DNA of 64,000 nucleotides from an uncultured Lachnospiraceae bacterium (GCA_958428365.1 CAUAFT010000011.1:43624-107623), one strand, 5' to 3'. Shown: positions 43,215 through 52,822, numbered from the stretch's first letter. Notes: a model not told the origin generated them from the sequence alone. Numbers and translations: made by a program.

Positions 43215-45332
43215 TTGGCTGGAAGAGAATATCCATTAGAGAGAACCAGAAACATCGGTATTATGGCTCATATCGATGCGGGTAAGACCACATTGACTGA
43301 GCGTATCTTATATTATACCGGTGTAAATTATAAGATTGGTGATACTCATGAGGGTACTGCGACCATGGACTGGATGGAGCAGGAGCAGGAAAGAGGTATC
43401 ACAATTACTTCAGCCGCTACAACCTGTCACTGGACAGAGCAGGAGAACTGCAAACCGAAAAAGGGTGCGTTAGAGCATCGTATCAATATCATTGATACTC
43501 CAGGACACGTTGACTTCACGGTGGAAGTGGAACGTTCCCTTCGTGTATTAGACGGCGCCGTTGGTGTCTTCTGTGCAAAGGGCGGTGTTGAGCCTCAGTC
43601 CGAAAACGTTTGGCGTCAGGCTGACACTTATAACGTACCGAGAATGGCATTCATCAACAAGATGGACATTTTAGGTGCAGATTTCTATGGAGCAGTAGAG
43701 CAGATCAAGACCAGATTGGGTAAAAATGCGATCTGTCTTCAGTTACCGATCGGTAAGGAAGATGAGTTCCAGGGAATCATCGATTTATTTGAAATGAAAG
43801 CATACATCTACAATGACGATAAGGGTGAAGATATCTCCATCGTAGATATCCCGGACGACATGAAGGATGATGCGGAACTCTATCACACAGAATTAGTAGA
43901 GAAGATCTGTGAGTTAGACGACGATTTAATGATGGAATATTTAGAGGGTGAAGAGCCTTCTATTGATGCTATGAAGAAGACTCTGAGAAAGGCTACCTGT
44001 GAATGTGAGGCGATCCCGGTTTGCTGCGGATCTGCTTACAGAAACAAGGGTGTTCAGAAGTTATTGGATGCGATCTTAGAGTACATGCCGGCTCCTACCG
44101 ACATCCCTGCAATCAAGGGTGTGGACTTAGAGGGCAATGAGATCGAGAGACATTCTTCCGATGAAGAGCCGTTCTCCGCTCTGGCATTCAAGATCATGAC
44201 AGACCCATTCGTTGGAAAACTGGCATTCTTCAGAGTTTACTCCGGTACGATGAACTCCGGTTCCTATGTACTGAATGCAACAAAGGGTAAAAAAGAGCGT
44301 GTTGGACGTATCTTACAGATGCATGCGAATAAGAGAGAAGAGCTTGATAAGGTTTACTCCGGTGATATCGCGGCAGCCGTAGGATTCAAGCTGACAACCA
44401 CTGGTGATACCATCTGTGACGAAAAAGATCCTGTTATCTTAGAGTCCATGGAATTCCCGGAACCGGTTATCGAGCTGGCTATCGAGCCTAAGACAAAAGC
44501 CGGACAGGGCAAGATGGGCGAGGCTCTTGCAAAACTTGCAGAGGAGGATCCGACCTTCCGTGCTCACACTAACACAGAGACAGGTCAGACCATCATTGCA
44601 GGTATGGGTGAGCTTCACTTAGAGATCATCGTAGACAGACTTCTTCGTGAGTTCAACGTAGAAGCAAATGTAGGCGCTCCACAGGTTGCTTACAAAGAGA
44701 CATTTACAAAACCGATCGATCAGGAATACAAATATGCAAAACAGTCCGGTGGTCGTGGACAGTACGGTCACTGTAAGGTTAAATTCGAGCCAATGGATGC
44801 CAACGGTGAAGAGCTGTTCAAATTCGATTCTACCGTTGTCGGCGGTGCAATTCCAAAAGAATACATCCCGGCTGTCGGCGAAGGTATCGAGGAAGCAACA
44901 CAGGCTGGTATCTTAGCAGGATTCCCGGTAGTTGGTGTTCATGCGACTGTATATGACGGATCCTACCATGAAGTCGACTCATCCGAGATGGCATTCCACA
45001 TTGCAGGTTCCATGGCATTCAAGGAAGCTATGCAGAAAGCAAATCCTGTACTGCTTGAGCCGATCATGAAGGTGGAGGTTACAATGCCTGAGGAATACAT
45101 GGGCGACGTAATCGGTGATATCAACTCCCGTCGTGGACGTATCGAAGGTATGGATGACTTAGGCGGCGGTAAGATCGTTCGTGGATATGTGCCGTTGGCA
45201 GAGATGTTCGGTTATTCCACAGATTTACGTTCCAGAACACAGGGACGTGGTAACTACTCCATGTTCTTCGAGAAATACGAGCAGGTACCGAAGAATATTC
45301 AGGAGAAAATTATCTCTGAAAAAGGGAAATAA
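43215..45332 (+). CDS. fusA: Elongation factor G
   Basis: A 705-residue translocase GTPase with P-loop AHIDAGKTTL (near residue 19), switch II IDTPGHVDFTVEVERSLR, NKMD specificity motif, and C-terminal domains including QGKMGEALAKLAEEDPTF and SGGRGQYGHCKVKFEP. It starts with TTG, 8 bases after AGGAGG (43201-43206), and this ribosome site overlaps the rpsG stop codon. It follows rpsG by 12 bases. The TTG start may lower initiation strength. Confidence 0.97.
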   Translation: MAGREYPLERTRNIGIMAHIDAGKTTLTERILYYTGVNYKIGDTHEGTATMDWMEQEQERGITITSAATTCHWTEQENCKPKKGALEHRINIIDTPGHVDFTVEVERSLRVLDGAVGVFCAKGGVEPQSENVWRQADTYNVPRMAFINKMDILGADFYGAVEQIKTRLGKNAICLQLPIGKEDEFQGIIDLFEMKAYIYNDDKGEDISIVDIPDDMKDDAELYHTELVEKICELDDDLMMEYLEGEEPSIDAMKKTLRKATCECEAIPVCCGSAYRNKGVQKLLDAILEYMPAPTDIPAIKGVDLEGNEIERHSSDEEPFSALAFKIMTDPFVGKLAFFRVYSGTMNSGSYVLNATKGKKERVGRILQMHANKREELDKVYSGDIAAAVGFKLTTTGDTICDEKDPVILESMEFPEPVIELAIEPKTKAGQGKMGEALAKLAEEDPTFRAHTNTETGQTIIAGMGELHLEIIVDRLLREFNVEANVGAPQVAYKETFTKPIDQEYKYAKQSGGRGQYGHCKVKFEPMDANGEELFKFDSTVVGGAIPKEYIPAVGEGIEEATQAGILAGFPVVGVHATVYDGSYHEVDSSEMAFHIAGSMAFKEAMQKANPVLLEPIMKVEVTMPEEYMGDVIGDINSRRGRIEGMDDLGGGKIVRGYVPLAEMFGYSTDLRSRTQGRGNYSMFFEKYEQVPKNIQEKIISEKGK

Positions 45333-45335
45333 AAC

Positions 45336-45364
45336 TTGAAAAAACCTGAGCTATTTTATATAAT
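45336..45364 (+). promoter_or_regulatory. Sigma-A promoter of tuf
   Basis: TTGAAA (45336-45341), 17 bases and TATAAT (45359-45364) lie directly after the fusA stop, giving tuf a promoter of its own. A small GCCC-GAA-GGGC hairpin precedes the ribosome site. Confidence 0.85.
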
Positions 45365-45430
45365 CAGAATCAGGTGAATATTTAATAAAACAATAGCCCG
45401 AAGGGCAAACAATTAAGGAGGATATTCAAA

Positions 45431-46618
<1,188 letters not shown>

Positions 46619-46652
46619 TCTTTGAGAGTGTCTACGATAAGCTAGATTTTAT

Positions 46653-46685
46653 GGGGCTTTCCGAAAAGTCGGGAAGCCCTTTTTA
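46653..46685 (+). terminator. tuf terminator
   Basis: GGGCTTTCC (46656 region) pairs with GGGAAGCCC (46671-46679) with one bulge, followed by TTTTT. It lies about 35 bases after the tuf stop. Confidence 0.85.
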
Positions 46686-46770
46686 CGTCTTGAGAAAGAT
46701 ATAATGAATGATGAAAAATAGGGCCAGCGGTGCCAAGAAAGATATTCTGAGTATAGATTTTTGTAAAGTA

Positions 46771-46806
46771 AAAAACACCCATGCACATATGTGCATGAGT
46801 GTTTTT
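46771..46806. terminator. Bidirectional terminator-like palindrome
   Basis: A 36-base near-perfect dyad starts AAAAACAC (46771), is centred on CATATG and ends GTGTTTTT (46806), with A and T runs on the outer ends. It can terminate transcripts from either side. It separates tuf from the Abi remnant. Confidence 0.7.
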
Positions 46807-46916
46807 CAGCCATAATCAATATGGCTATCTCTGTGTTAGTATATTACCACATTTAAGAATTTATGACAAGATTTTGTTGTTATCATACATAGAATATAAT
46901 TTGCAAATAGCGTGGG

Positions 46917-47327
46917 TTACAGTTGTCTTGCTATTACAAGAACATCAATAAAAGTGGAGAAATTCACAACTTTTATCATAATCCATGTCGGAATTTGTTC
47001 ATGATTATTCATATAAAATTGTACATATTCTGATTTGCTTTTACTTAACTCAGAATATGCAGATGAAATGGTACTCATTTTAGATTGTAAAGTGACGTTG
47101 GATGAATATGCACTTGTCTCATACCAAGGTATTTTTCCATTGTCATTACATTGATCAAATTTGTAACCAGTTAGGGTTCTTACTTCTTCTTCGACTTGTG
47201 TAATATATTTAAGTAAAAATAATCTTAGTGACTCATCGAATTTTTTTAGGCTATTAATTTGACTTAAGCTTGTATTTGGAAAATAGGTATGATTTCCATT
47301 AGCATCAGTACCACCAGTGAAAGGCAT
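46917..47327 (-). pseudogene. Abi-family (Abi_2-like) abortive infection protein, truncated remnant
   Basis: A 136-residue minus-strand frame resembles the middle of Abi_2 (PF07751) proteins. KKFDESLRLFLLKYITQVEE (about residues 28-47), followed by EVRTLTGYKF, matches the conserved LRxLLLxxIxxIExxxR region, and PTWIMIKVVNFSTFIDVL matches the later WM(x)xE/V(x)-(S/T)F segment. The family is normally about 300 residues, and both the N-terminal helices with the GY(x)PF motif and the C-terminal part are missing. No ribosome site precedes the ATG. It is probably a decayed phage-defence gene. Confidence 0.55.
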
Positions 47328-47487
47328 TTTTATAACCGTTAATCATATTAAAATAGCCGGAGCGTACCAAAAATGTTTTGTGTGGAGTTCCTTTGCAATT
47401 AATTCCTTTATCTGTGCGAAGTTTTTTCATTTGTTGATTATGGGTGAACCCGGATAAGGAGAAAACTCAAAATATAAGTTTAAATTA

Positions 47488-47516
47488 TTGAAATCTAAGT
47501 CACCTGATGCTATAAT
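47488..47516 (+). promoter_or_regulatory. Sigma-A promoter of the methyltransferase gene
   Basis: TTGAAA (47488-47493), a 17-base spacer and TATAAT (47511-47516) lie 38 bases before the gene. The 220-base stretch before it holds no other evident signal. Confidence 0.85.
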
Positions 47517-47517
47517 T

Positions 47518-47535
47518 GGTTAGTCGCAACTAATC
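47518..47535 (+). promoter_or_regulatory. Possible operator at the methyltransferase start site
   Basis: GGTTAGTCGCAACTAATC is an imperfect dyad with arms TTAGT and ACTAA around CGCA. It sits immediately after the -10 box, where MarR- or TetR-type repressors commonly bind. No cognate regulator is adjacent, so the regulator is unknown. Confidence 0.4.
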
Positions 47536-47553
47536 TACGGAAGGATAATCAAA

Positions 47554-48357
47554 ATGGATAAAAAAATAAAACCGATTGTAAACGGTTCTGCCGAAACCAT
47601 GCTTCAGAGTTTTTATGCCAGAGCAAAATTTTCAAAAAGTAAAAATCATAAATTCTATGATGCAAAAGCCGTAGAACTAATAGACAAGATAGATTATGAT
47701 TTTTCCGATGCTGAGAAAGATTCAGCAATGGGAAACGGAGTCATTGCCAGGACGCTTGTTTTTGATGAACTGGTGAGGGCATTTATAGAGGAAAATCCAA
47801 GTTGTACTGTGGTCAATATCGCTTGTGGTTTAGATACAAGGTTTTACCGTATGGATAATGGAAAAATCACTTGGTATAATCTTGACTTGCCGGAAACAAT
47901 AGCTATTCGCGATCAAATTTATCAAGAATCGGGACGTGTTTGTACTATAGGGATTTCAGCGCTTGACCCTGCTTGGACAGATCAGGTCGAAAAGCGTGGG
48001 AAAATGTTGTTTATTATAGAAGGACTTTCCATGTATTTGACAGAAAAAGAAAATGCCAAAATTCTGAATATTATAAAAGACAACTTTGATAACGCTTATA
48101 TCCTCATGGAGTGTCTGGCAAAAATGTGGGTAAAGAAAGAAGGCCTCGAAAAATCGATTCAGAAAACAGGAGCGAAATTTATCTTTGGAGCGGATAGCTT
48201 TGAAGATCTTGGCAACATAGCCGAAGGTTATCACAAAGTAAAGGACGACAATATCCTGCGTGGTATGAGACAGCTTGTACCGGCGCAGCGACTCTTTGAC
48301 TGGTTGCCCATCGCCAAGAAAATGACGCAGAAGATACTGGTATTTGAGAAAAACTAA
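47554..48357 (+). CDS. SAM-dependent O-methyltransferase, LCM/TcmP-like family
   Basis: A 267-residue class I methyltransferase. VVNIACGLDTRFYRMDNG (about residues 87-104) is the SAM-binding loop with the GxDTR signature of the leucine carboxyl methyltransferase-like family, followed by WYNLDLPETIAIRDQIY and LFIIEGLSMYLTEKEN. Related proteins methylate carboxyl or phenolic hydroxyl groups of small molecules, and the substrate here is unknown. AAGGATA lies before the ATG. The gene stands alone with its own promoter and possible operator. The surrounding remnant genes suggest acquisition by transfer. Confidence 0.85.
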   Translation: MDKKIKPIVNGSAETMLQSFYARAKFSKSKNHKFYDAKAVELIDKIDYDFSDAEKDSAMGNGVIARTLVFDELVRAFIEENPSCTVVNIACGLDTRFYRMDNGKITWYNLDLPETIAIRDQIYQESGRVCTIGISALDPAWTDQVEKRGKMLFIIEGLSMYLTEKENAKILNIIKDNFDNAYILMECLAKMWVKKEGLEKSIQKTGAKFIFGADSFEDLGNIAEGYHKVKDDNILRGMRQLVPAQRLFDWLPIAKKMTQKILVFEKN

Positions 48358-48468
48358 TTCCGGCTTGCCGTACTGATTGTCCGTAAGGATAGCGAGCATC
48401 GGATTGTGTTAGCCGTAATCCTAATCCATGTCCGAAGGGTGTATAGAATTGCTTGACCGGAAGTTTGA

Positions 48469-48504
48469 TTTTCTCCCTTCTGGGTTAACCCAGAAGGGAG
48501 AAAA
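48469..48504. repeat. 36-bp perfect palindrome
   Basis: Two 16-base arms, TTTTCTCCCTTCTGGG and its exact complement CCCAGAAGGGAGAAAA, flank the 4-base centre TTAA. The outer ends read T on the 5' side and A on the 3' side, the reverse of an intrinsic terminator, so it is not a standard terminator on either strand. It lies about 110 bases after the methyltransferase gene. The flanking 640-base region holds a possible short gene and further hairpins. Confidence 0.8.
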
Positions 48505-48547
48505 GATTTATTGTTTGTCATATATCTTATCTCCTTGTACCATATAT

Positions 48548-48730
48548 CTATAATACTATAATGATAGCATTTATGGCATGAAATTCCCATCCTTTAATCT
48601 GTTCAGCCCGTTCCGGGTCTTTGTGGTATTGTAACTTAAATCGTAAGGTTTCCACGATTTCCTTCCTGGCTTCATCATCCAACTGATAAAAAGAAGTAAG
48701 CAGAAAATCTATTGACTTTTTCCAAGGCAT
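48548..48730 (-). CDS. Possible small protein of unknown function
   Basis: A 60-residue minus-strand frame with natural-looking composition (PWKKSIDFLLTSFYQLDDEA, then RKEIVETLRFKLQYHKDPER), predicted to be helical. No ribosome site is visible before the ATG, and an in-frame stop lies three codons upstream. I do not recognise a family. It could be the residue of a longer gene in this decayed accessory stretch. Confidence 0.3.
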   Translation of the reverse strand: MPWKKSIDFLLTSFYQLDDEARKEIVETLRFKLQYHKDPERAEQIKGWEFHAINAIIIVL

Positions 48731-48779
48731 ATGATAGATTTAAATCATAGAAGGGCATCAAAAGAGTAAGACCAGCTAC

Positions 48780-48808
48780 AAAAAAGTAAACGTCATGTTT
48801 ACTTTTTT
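48780..48808. terminator. Bidirectional terminator-like hairpin
   Basis: AAAAAAGTAAAC (48780-48791) and GTTTACTTTTTT (48797-48808) form a perfect 12-bp stem with a 5-base loop and A/T tails on both sides. Two further hairpins lie downstream, with arms GAACTGTAT/ATACAGTTC near 48890-48907 and CGGGATTC/GAATCCCG near 48938-48956, before the Crp-family gene. Confidence 0.65.
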
Positions 48809-49001
48809 AATATTAGAGCAAATGTTGCATATAATAATCTTGTGGAAGGGCAATAGCAATGTGTAAGACCAGCCACGCTTTCAGGGAACTGTATGATACA
48901 GTTCTCTGTTTTTGTAGTTCTTTGTCAATTGTTGAGACGGGATTCTTGGAATCCCGCTCCTGCGTTTGTAGGTATTATAGCATACTCAGAAAGGACACCA
49001 T

Positions 49002-49655
49002 ATGAACCATCCCACCCTATTCCCCTTCTGGTCCCACTTAACCCAGAACGAAAAAGACAACATAACCCAATCCATATACACAGAAACCTATGAAAAAGGC
49101 ACCCTCATGCATCGCAGCGAGGAAAACTGCAAGGGACTTATGGCGGTACGGTCAGGACAGTTGCGAACCTATATCCTGTCAGACGAAGGCAGAGAAGTCA
49201 CACTGTTCCGAGTCTATGCCAATGATGTATGCGTCCTCTCCGCATCCTGTCTCATGGACTCCATAGAATTTGACGTTCTCATCGAAGCCACAGACAGGAC
49301 GGAGGTGCTGGTCATCCCCTCCCTTTGCCTGAACCAGATCATAAAAAGCAACCCTTATGTTGAACTATATTTATATAAGTCGGCAACGGAAAAGTTTTCA
49401 GAAGTCATGTGGACCATGCAGCAGATCCTGTTTCAGAAGATCGATCAGAGAGTGGCGCGTTTCCTGTGGGACGAAAGCATGCGGAATCATCATGACGAAT
49501 TGCAGATGACTCATGATGAGATTGCAAAATATATCGGCAGTGCAAGAGAAGTGGTCACGAAGGTATTAAAATATCTTGCAGAACATCAGGCGGTGGAACT
49601 AAAAAGAGGCAAGATCATCATTCTCGATAAAGAAAAATTGAAAAAATTCTTATAA
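49002..49655 (+). CDS. Crp/Fnr family transcriptional regulator
   Basis: A 217-residue regulator. The N-terminal cyclic-nucleotide-binding-like barrel spans about residues 10-120 (YEKGTLMHRSEENCKGLMAV, then VRSGQLRTYILSDEGREVTLF). The long dimer helix and HTH_Crp domain follow (QKIDQRVARFLWDESMR, then THDEIAKYIGSAREVVTKVLKYL). No N-terminal cysteine cluster is present, so it is not a classical Fe-S FNR. AAAGGACACC precedes the ATG. Thioredoxin lies downstream, and a dyad TGTGAC-TTC-GTCACA starts right after its stop codon. Confidence 0.88.
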   Translation: MNHPTLFPFWSHLTQNEKDNITQSIYTETYEKGTLMHRSEENCKGLMAVRSGQLRTYILSDEGREVTLFRVYANDVCVLSASCLMDSIEFDVLIEATDRTEVLVIPSLCLNQIIKSNPYVELYLYKSATEKFSEVMWTMQQILFQKIDQRVARFLWDESMRNHHDELQMTHDEIAKYIGSAREVVTKVLKYLAEHQAVELKRGKIIILDKEKLKKFL

Positions 49656-49670
49656 TGTGACTTCGTCACA
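49656..49670 (+). promoter_or_regulatory. Crp-like palindrome between the regulator and trxA
   Basis: TGTGACTTCGTCACA is a perfect dyad abutting the stop codon of the Crp/Fnr-family gene. It resembles the TGTGA-N6-TCACA site of Crp but has a 5-base spacer. It could be an operator used by the neighbouring regulator, or simply a small hairpin. Confidence 0.35.
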
Positions 49671-49675
49671 TACAT

Positions 49676-49727
49676 AGCCCTGGGTGTTTGGTAGGATAAT
49701 AGTAACAACAACCTGGGGCTTTTTTTG
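49676..49727 (+). terminator. Terminator of the Crp/Fnr-family gene
   Basis: AGCCCTGGGTGTT (49676-49688) pairs with AACAACCTGGGGCT (ending 49720), with internal mismatches, followed by TTTTTTT. Confidence 0.75.
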
Positions 49728-49793
49728 ATCAAAAGATAGAATGTAGAAAAAAGCCTTAAAAACAGCTATGATATGGAAAAAGGAGAACAAGAT

Positions 49794-50114
49794 ATGTCAG
49801 AGATCACATTAAACAAAAATAATTTTAAGGCAGAGGTATTAGATCATCAGGGACTGGTGCTGGTGGACTTTTTTGCAAGCTGGTGCGGACCGTGCAAGAT
49901 GCTTGCTCCAGTGATCAGTGAGTTTGCCGAGAAAAACGCAGATTCTGTGAAGGTGGGAAAGGCAGATATCGATGAAGCCATGGAGATCGCACAGGAATAT
50001 CGCATTGCCAGCGTTCCGACATTGATCCTCTTCCAGGATGGAAAGCCAATAAAACAGTCGGTAGGCTTTGCCAGCTTGGAGCAGATCGAACAGATGACCG
50101 GCTTGAAAAAGTAA
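49794..50114 (+). CDS. trxA: Thioredoxin
   Basis: A 106-residue thioredoxin with the active site ASWCGPCKMLAP (Cys-Gly-Pro-Cys near residue 30) and the cis-Pro segment YRIASVPTLILFQDGKP. It reduces protein disulfides in the cytosol. ATG 49794 is 6-7 bases after AAAGGAGAA. The in-frame ATG at 49773 precedes the ribosome site and is rejected. A weak promoter, TAGAAA-N17-TATGAT, may drive it. The upstream Crp-family regulator may be involved. Confidence 0.95.
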   Translation: MSEITLNKNNFKAEVLDHQGLVLVDFFASWCGPCKMLAPVISEFAEKNADSVKVGKADIDEAMEIAQEYRIASVPTLILFQDGKPIKQSVGFASLEQIEQMTGLKK

Positions 50115-50134
50115 ATACCACCGCACCTTGTTTT

Positions 50135-50163
50135 TTGTCTTGGAAAGAATAATATGCTATACT
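50135..50163 (+). promoter_or_regulatory. Sigma-A promoter of the hybrid kinase gene
   Basis: TTGTCT (50135-50140), a 17-base spacer and TATACT (50158-50163) lie about 50 bases before the ATG at 50212. Confidence 0.65.
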
Positions 50164-50211
50164 ATACAAAACCAAATTCTCGGAAAAATAAGTTCACAGA
50201 GGTGGCAGAAA

Positions 50212-52230
50212 ATGAGTGCGGACACAAAAAATTATGAAAAAATTCTGGATGCCATGCAGACCACGGCGGTCTATGTAATTCGGGAGGATAACCATCAGAT
50301 TTTATATTTTAATAAAAAAGCGCTGGAAACAGCCCCTGACATCAAAATTGGAATGAGATGTCGTGAGATCTGTGCGGCTTCTGGCCCGGACTGCCCTCTT
50401 CTTGCCATAGACGGCAAGGAGGAGAGCAGTTCTGTCCGTTATGATGACCCCTATGGTCACACCGTGGATCTGTCAGCCGTCAGAATCCTGTGGGAGGATC
50501 GTATTCCAGCATTTTTAATCACTGCTGCTTATCGCACAGAGACGGCAAACGATACTTATCGGGAGAGACGGCAGAGTCAAAGTGAAAAGCAGCAGGAGGA
50601 AGCAGAACGCAGGGAAAAGAGGGAGAAGAACTTTATCATTAACAGCCTGAGCAGCCTGTTTTTTGCTACTTATTATACGGATCTGGATAAAAATACCTTC
50701 TATGCGGTAACGCAGAGGGAAGAGGTGGGACAGGCGCTGAGAGGCGAGATGAGCTTTGATGAGGGAATCGGCGCCTATGCGCAGCGTTTTGTACATCCTG
50801 ATTATCGGGAAGAATATCTTGAGATCATGGATCGGGAAAATCTGCGGCAGATCTTAAGCTGGGAGCATCCGTATATAGCGACAGAATATCTGAGGATTAC
50901 AGAGGAAGGAAAAGACAATGGATGGATACGCGCCACAGTGGTTCTTGCCGAGACAAAGATGGGCAAACCCAGCAAAGCGCTGTATGTGGCTCAGGATGTG
51001 ACAGAGATCAAGGAGAAGGAAGAATGGGAGTATCAGGCGCTGCGGGAGGCGTGTGAAGCGGCAAATCATGCCAATGCGGCGAAGAGCGAGTTCCTTTCTA
51101 AAATGAGCCATGATATTCGTACACCGATGAATGCCATCATTGGAATGACTGCAATTGCAAGGGAGCATATGGAGGACGGGGAGCGGGTGGCGGACTGCCT
51201 GAATAAGATTGAGATTTCCAGTAAACATCTCCTCTCGCTGATCAATGAAGTGCTGGATATGAGCAAGATCGAATCCGGAAAAATGGATTTGGCGGAGGAA
51301 GAATTTAATTTGAAGGAATTGGTGGAGGAGCTTCTTACCATGAGCCGGACTTCCATCCGGGAAAAGGGACATGAATTGGAGGTTTCTATAGAGATGGAAC
51401 ACGAAGATGTTCTTGGAGACGCCATAAGGCTTCAACAGGTGTTTTTAAATATTTTGGGAAATGCGATAAAATATACGCCGGCAGGTGGAAAACTGAAGCT
51501 GGAAATCTCTGAAAAAGCATCCAAAACCTGTGGATATGGGCGCTATGAGTTTGTATTCCAGGATAATGGAGTGGGAATGTCCCAGGAGTTTCAAAAAAAG
51601 ATATTTGAACCTTTTAGTCGTGCGGAGGACTCCCGTGTCAGCAAGACGGAGGGGACCGGGCTGGGAATGACCATTGCTTTGAACATTGTCAGTATGATGA
51701 ACGGAAACATCCATGTGGAGAGTAAAGAGGGAGAGGGATCCAGATTCACGGTGACGGTGTTCTTAAAACAGCAGAGAGCAGGAGAGAAGAGACCGAGGGA
51801 ACATTCTTTGCCGGAAAAGAAAGTGGAGCGGAATTTTGAGGGAAAGAGGATCCTCCTTGTTGAGGATAATGAGCTAAACCGGGAGATTGCCCAGGAGATC
51901 ATTGGGAGTACCGGTGTGGAGATAGAGAGTGCGGAGGATGGACAGCAGGCGCTTAAAAAATTCAGTGAAAGGGAAGAGGGTTATTATGACCTGATCTTTA
52001 TGGACATCCAGATGCCGATCATGAACGGATATGAGGCGACGAAGGAAATTCGAAGCCTGGACAGAGCTGACGCAAAGAAAATTCCCATTGTTGCCATGAC
52101 GGCAAATGCTTTCACAGAGGACATGATCGCCAGTAAACGGGCGGGTATGAATGAGCATATCACAAAGCCGCTGAATGTGGATCAACTTCTGAAATGTATG
52201 GGAGAGTGGCTGGGAAAAGAGCAGGAATGA
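50212..52230 (+). CDS. Hybrid sensor histidine kinase with response-regulator receiver
   Basis: A 672-residue signalling protein without membrane spans, so it is probably cytosolic. Residues about 5-110 look like a PAS domain (ILDAMQTTAVYVIREDNHQI), followed by a coiled linker and a second PAS-like sensor domain (about 140-265). Next come HisKA with SKMSHDIRTPMNAIIGM (phosphoacceptor His near residue 305), HATPase with N-box IKYTPAGGKL and G-boxes VFQDNGVGMS and GTGLGMTIA, and a C-terminal receiver (ILLVEDNELNREIAQEI, then LIFMDIQMPIMNGYEA with the phospho-Asp). An upstream ATG at 50128 is rejected because AGAGGTGG lies just before 50212. A terminator follows. Confidence 0.92.
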   Translation: MSADTKNYEKILDAMQTTAVYVIREDNHQILYFNKKALETAPDIKIGMRCREICAASGPDCPLLAIDGKEESSSVRYDDPYGHTVDLSAVRILWEDRIPAFLITAAYRTETANDTYRERRQSQSEKQQEEAERREKREKNFIINSLSSLFFATYYTDLDKNTFYAVTQREEVGQALRGEMSFDEGIGAYAQRFVHPDYREEYLEIMDRENLRQILSWEHPYIATEYLRITEEGKDNGWIRATVVLAETKMGKPSKALYVAQDVTEIKEKEEWEYQALREACEAANHANAAKSEFLSKMSHDIRTPMNAIIGMTAIAREHMEDGERVADCLNKIEISSKHLLSLINEVLDMSKIESGKMDLAEEEFNLKELVEELLTMSRTSIREKGHELEVSIEMEHEDVLGDAIRLQQVFLNILGNAIKYTPAGGKLKLEISEKASKTCGYGRYEFVFQDNGVGMSQEFQKKIFEPFSRAEDSRVSKTEGTGLGMTIALNIVSMMNGNIHVESKEGEGSRFTVTVFLKQQRAGEKRPREHSLPEKKVERNFEGKRILLVEDNELNREIAQEIIGSTGVEIESAEDGQQALKKFSEREEGYYDLIFMDIQMPIMNGYEATKEIRSLDRADAKKIPIVAMTANAFTEDMIASKRAGMNEHITKPLNVDQLLKCMGEWLGKEQE

Positions 52231-52253
52231 TGATATAGAGGGAAAGCGGATGG

Positions 52254-52283
52254 AACTCCACACAAAAAAGTGTGGAGTTTTTT
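52254..52283 (+). terminator. Terminator of the hybrid kinase gene
   Basis: AACTCCACAC (52254-52263) and GTGTGGAGTT (52270-52279) form a perfect stem with an A6 loop, then TTTT. The T-run abuts a possible ECF-type promoter of the next gene. Confidence 0.9.
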
Positions 52284-52310
52284 GTAACGAAATCTCTGTT
52301 TTTGCGATAT
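52283..52310 (+). promoter_or_regulatory. Possible ECF-type promoter of the sigma/anti-sigma operon
   Basis: TGTAAC (52283-52288), 16 bases and CGATAT (52305-52310) resemble ECF sigma boxes (TGAAAC-N16-CGTA type). Autoregulation of ECF sigma factors is common, so this is plausible but unproven. Confidence 0.35.
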
Positions 52311-52333
52311 ATGGACAAAGAGAGGTGAGAAAG

Positions 52334-52822
52334 ATGTTAGACATGGATGTCATTTACCGGGAATATGCACAAACCGTATTTGGATATCTGGTGACGCTGT
52401 GCCGGGAGGAACACACGGCGGAGGAGCTGACGCAGGAGACTTTTTATCAGGCAGTCCGTTCTTCGGGAAAATATGACGGCACCTGTAAGGTCTCCACATG
52501 GCTGTGCCAGATCGCAAAGCATCTGTGGTATCAGGAACTGGACAGGAGGAGAAGGAAGGGAACCGTGAACCTGGAGGAAGAGCTGGCCGGAGACGGCGCC
52601 CTGGAGGAGGAGATCTGCCGGAGGGAAGAGAAGATGGAGCTGTTCAAAAAAGTACATATTTTGAGCGAAGAGGCTAAGGAAGTCGTACTGCTTCGTCTTA
52701 CCGGGGCATTTTCCTTCCGGGAGATCGGAGATATTTTCGGGAAAAATGAGAACTGGGCGCGGGTGACCTTTTACCGTGCGAGACAAAGGATCGTGAAAGG
52801 AGAGAAAGAACATGAAGTGTGA
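52334..52822 (+). CDS. ECF-type RNA polymerase sigma factor
   Basis: A 162-residue sigma-70 family protein. Region 2 has IYREYAQTVFGYLVTLCREE and AEELTQETFYQAV. Region 4 has LSEEAKEVVLLRLTGAFSFREIGDIFG and NWARVTFYRARQRIVKG. Region 3 is absent, as in ECF sigma factors. The ATG at 52334 follows AGAGGTGAG. Frame extension to 52250 would cross the upstream terminator and is rejected. The next gene, an anti-sigma factor, overlaps it by 11 bases. Confidence 0.92.
   Translation: MLDMDVIYREYAQTVFGYLVTLCREEHTAEELTQETFYQAVRSSGKYDGTCKVSTWLCQIAKHLWYQELDRRRRKGTVNLEEELAGDGALEEEICRREEKMELFKKVHILSEEAKEVVLLRLTGAFSFREIGDIFGKNENWARVTFYRARQRIVKGEKEHEV

Noticed and set aside
52250..52333. Extended start of the first ECF sigma gene
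   Set aside because: The extension encodes the hairpin terminator of the upstream kinase gene; ATG 52334 has AGAGGTGAG just before it.
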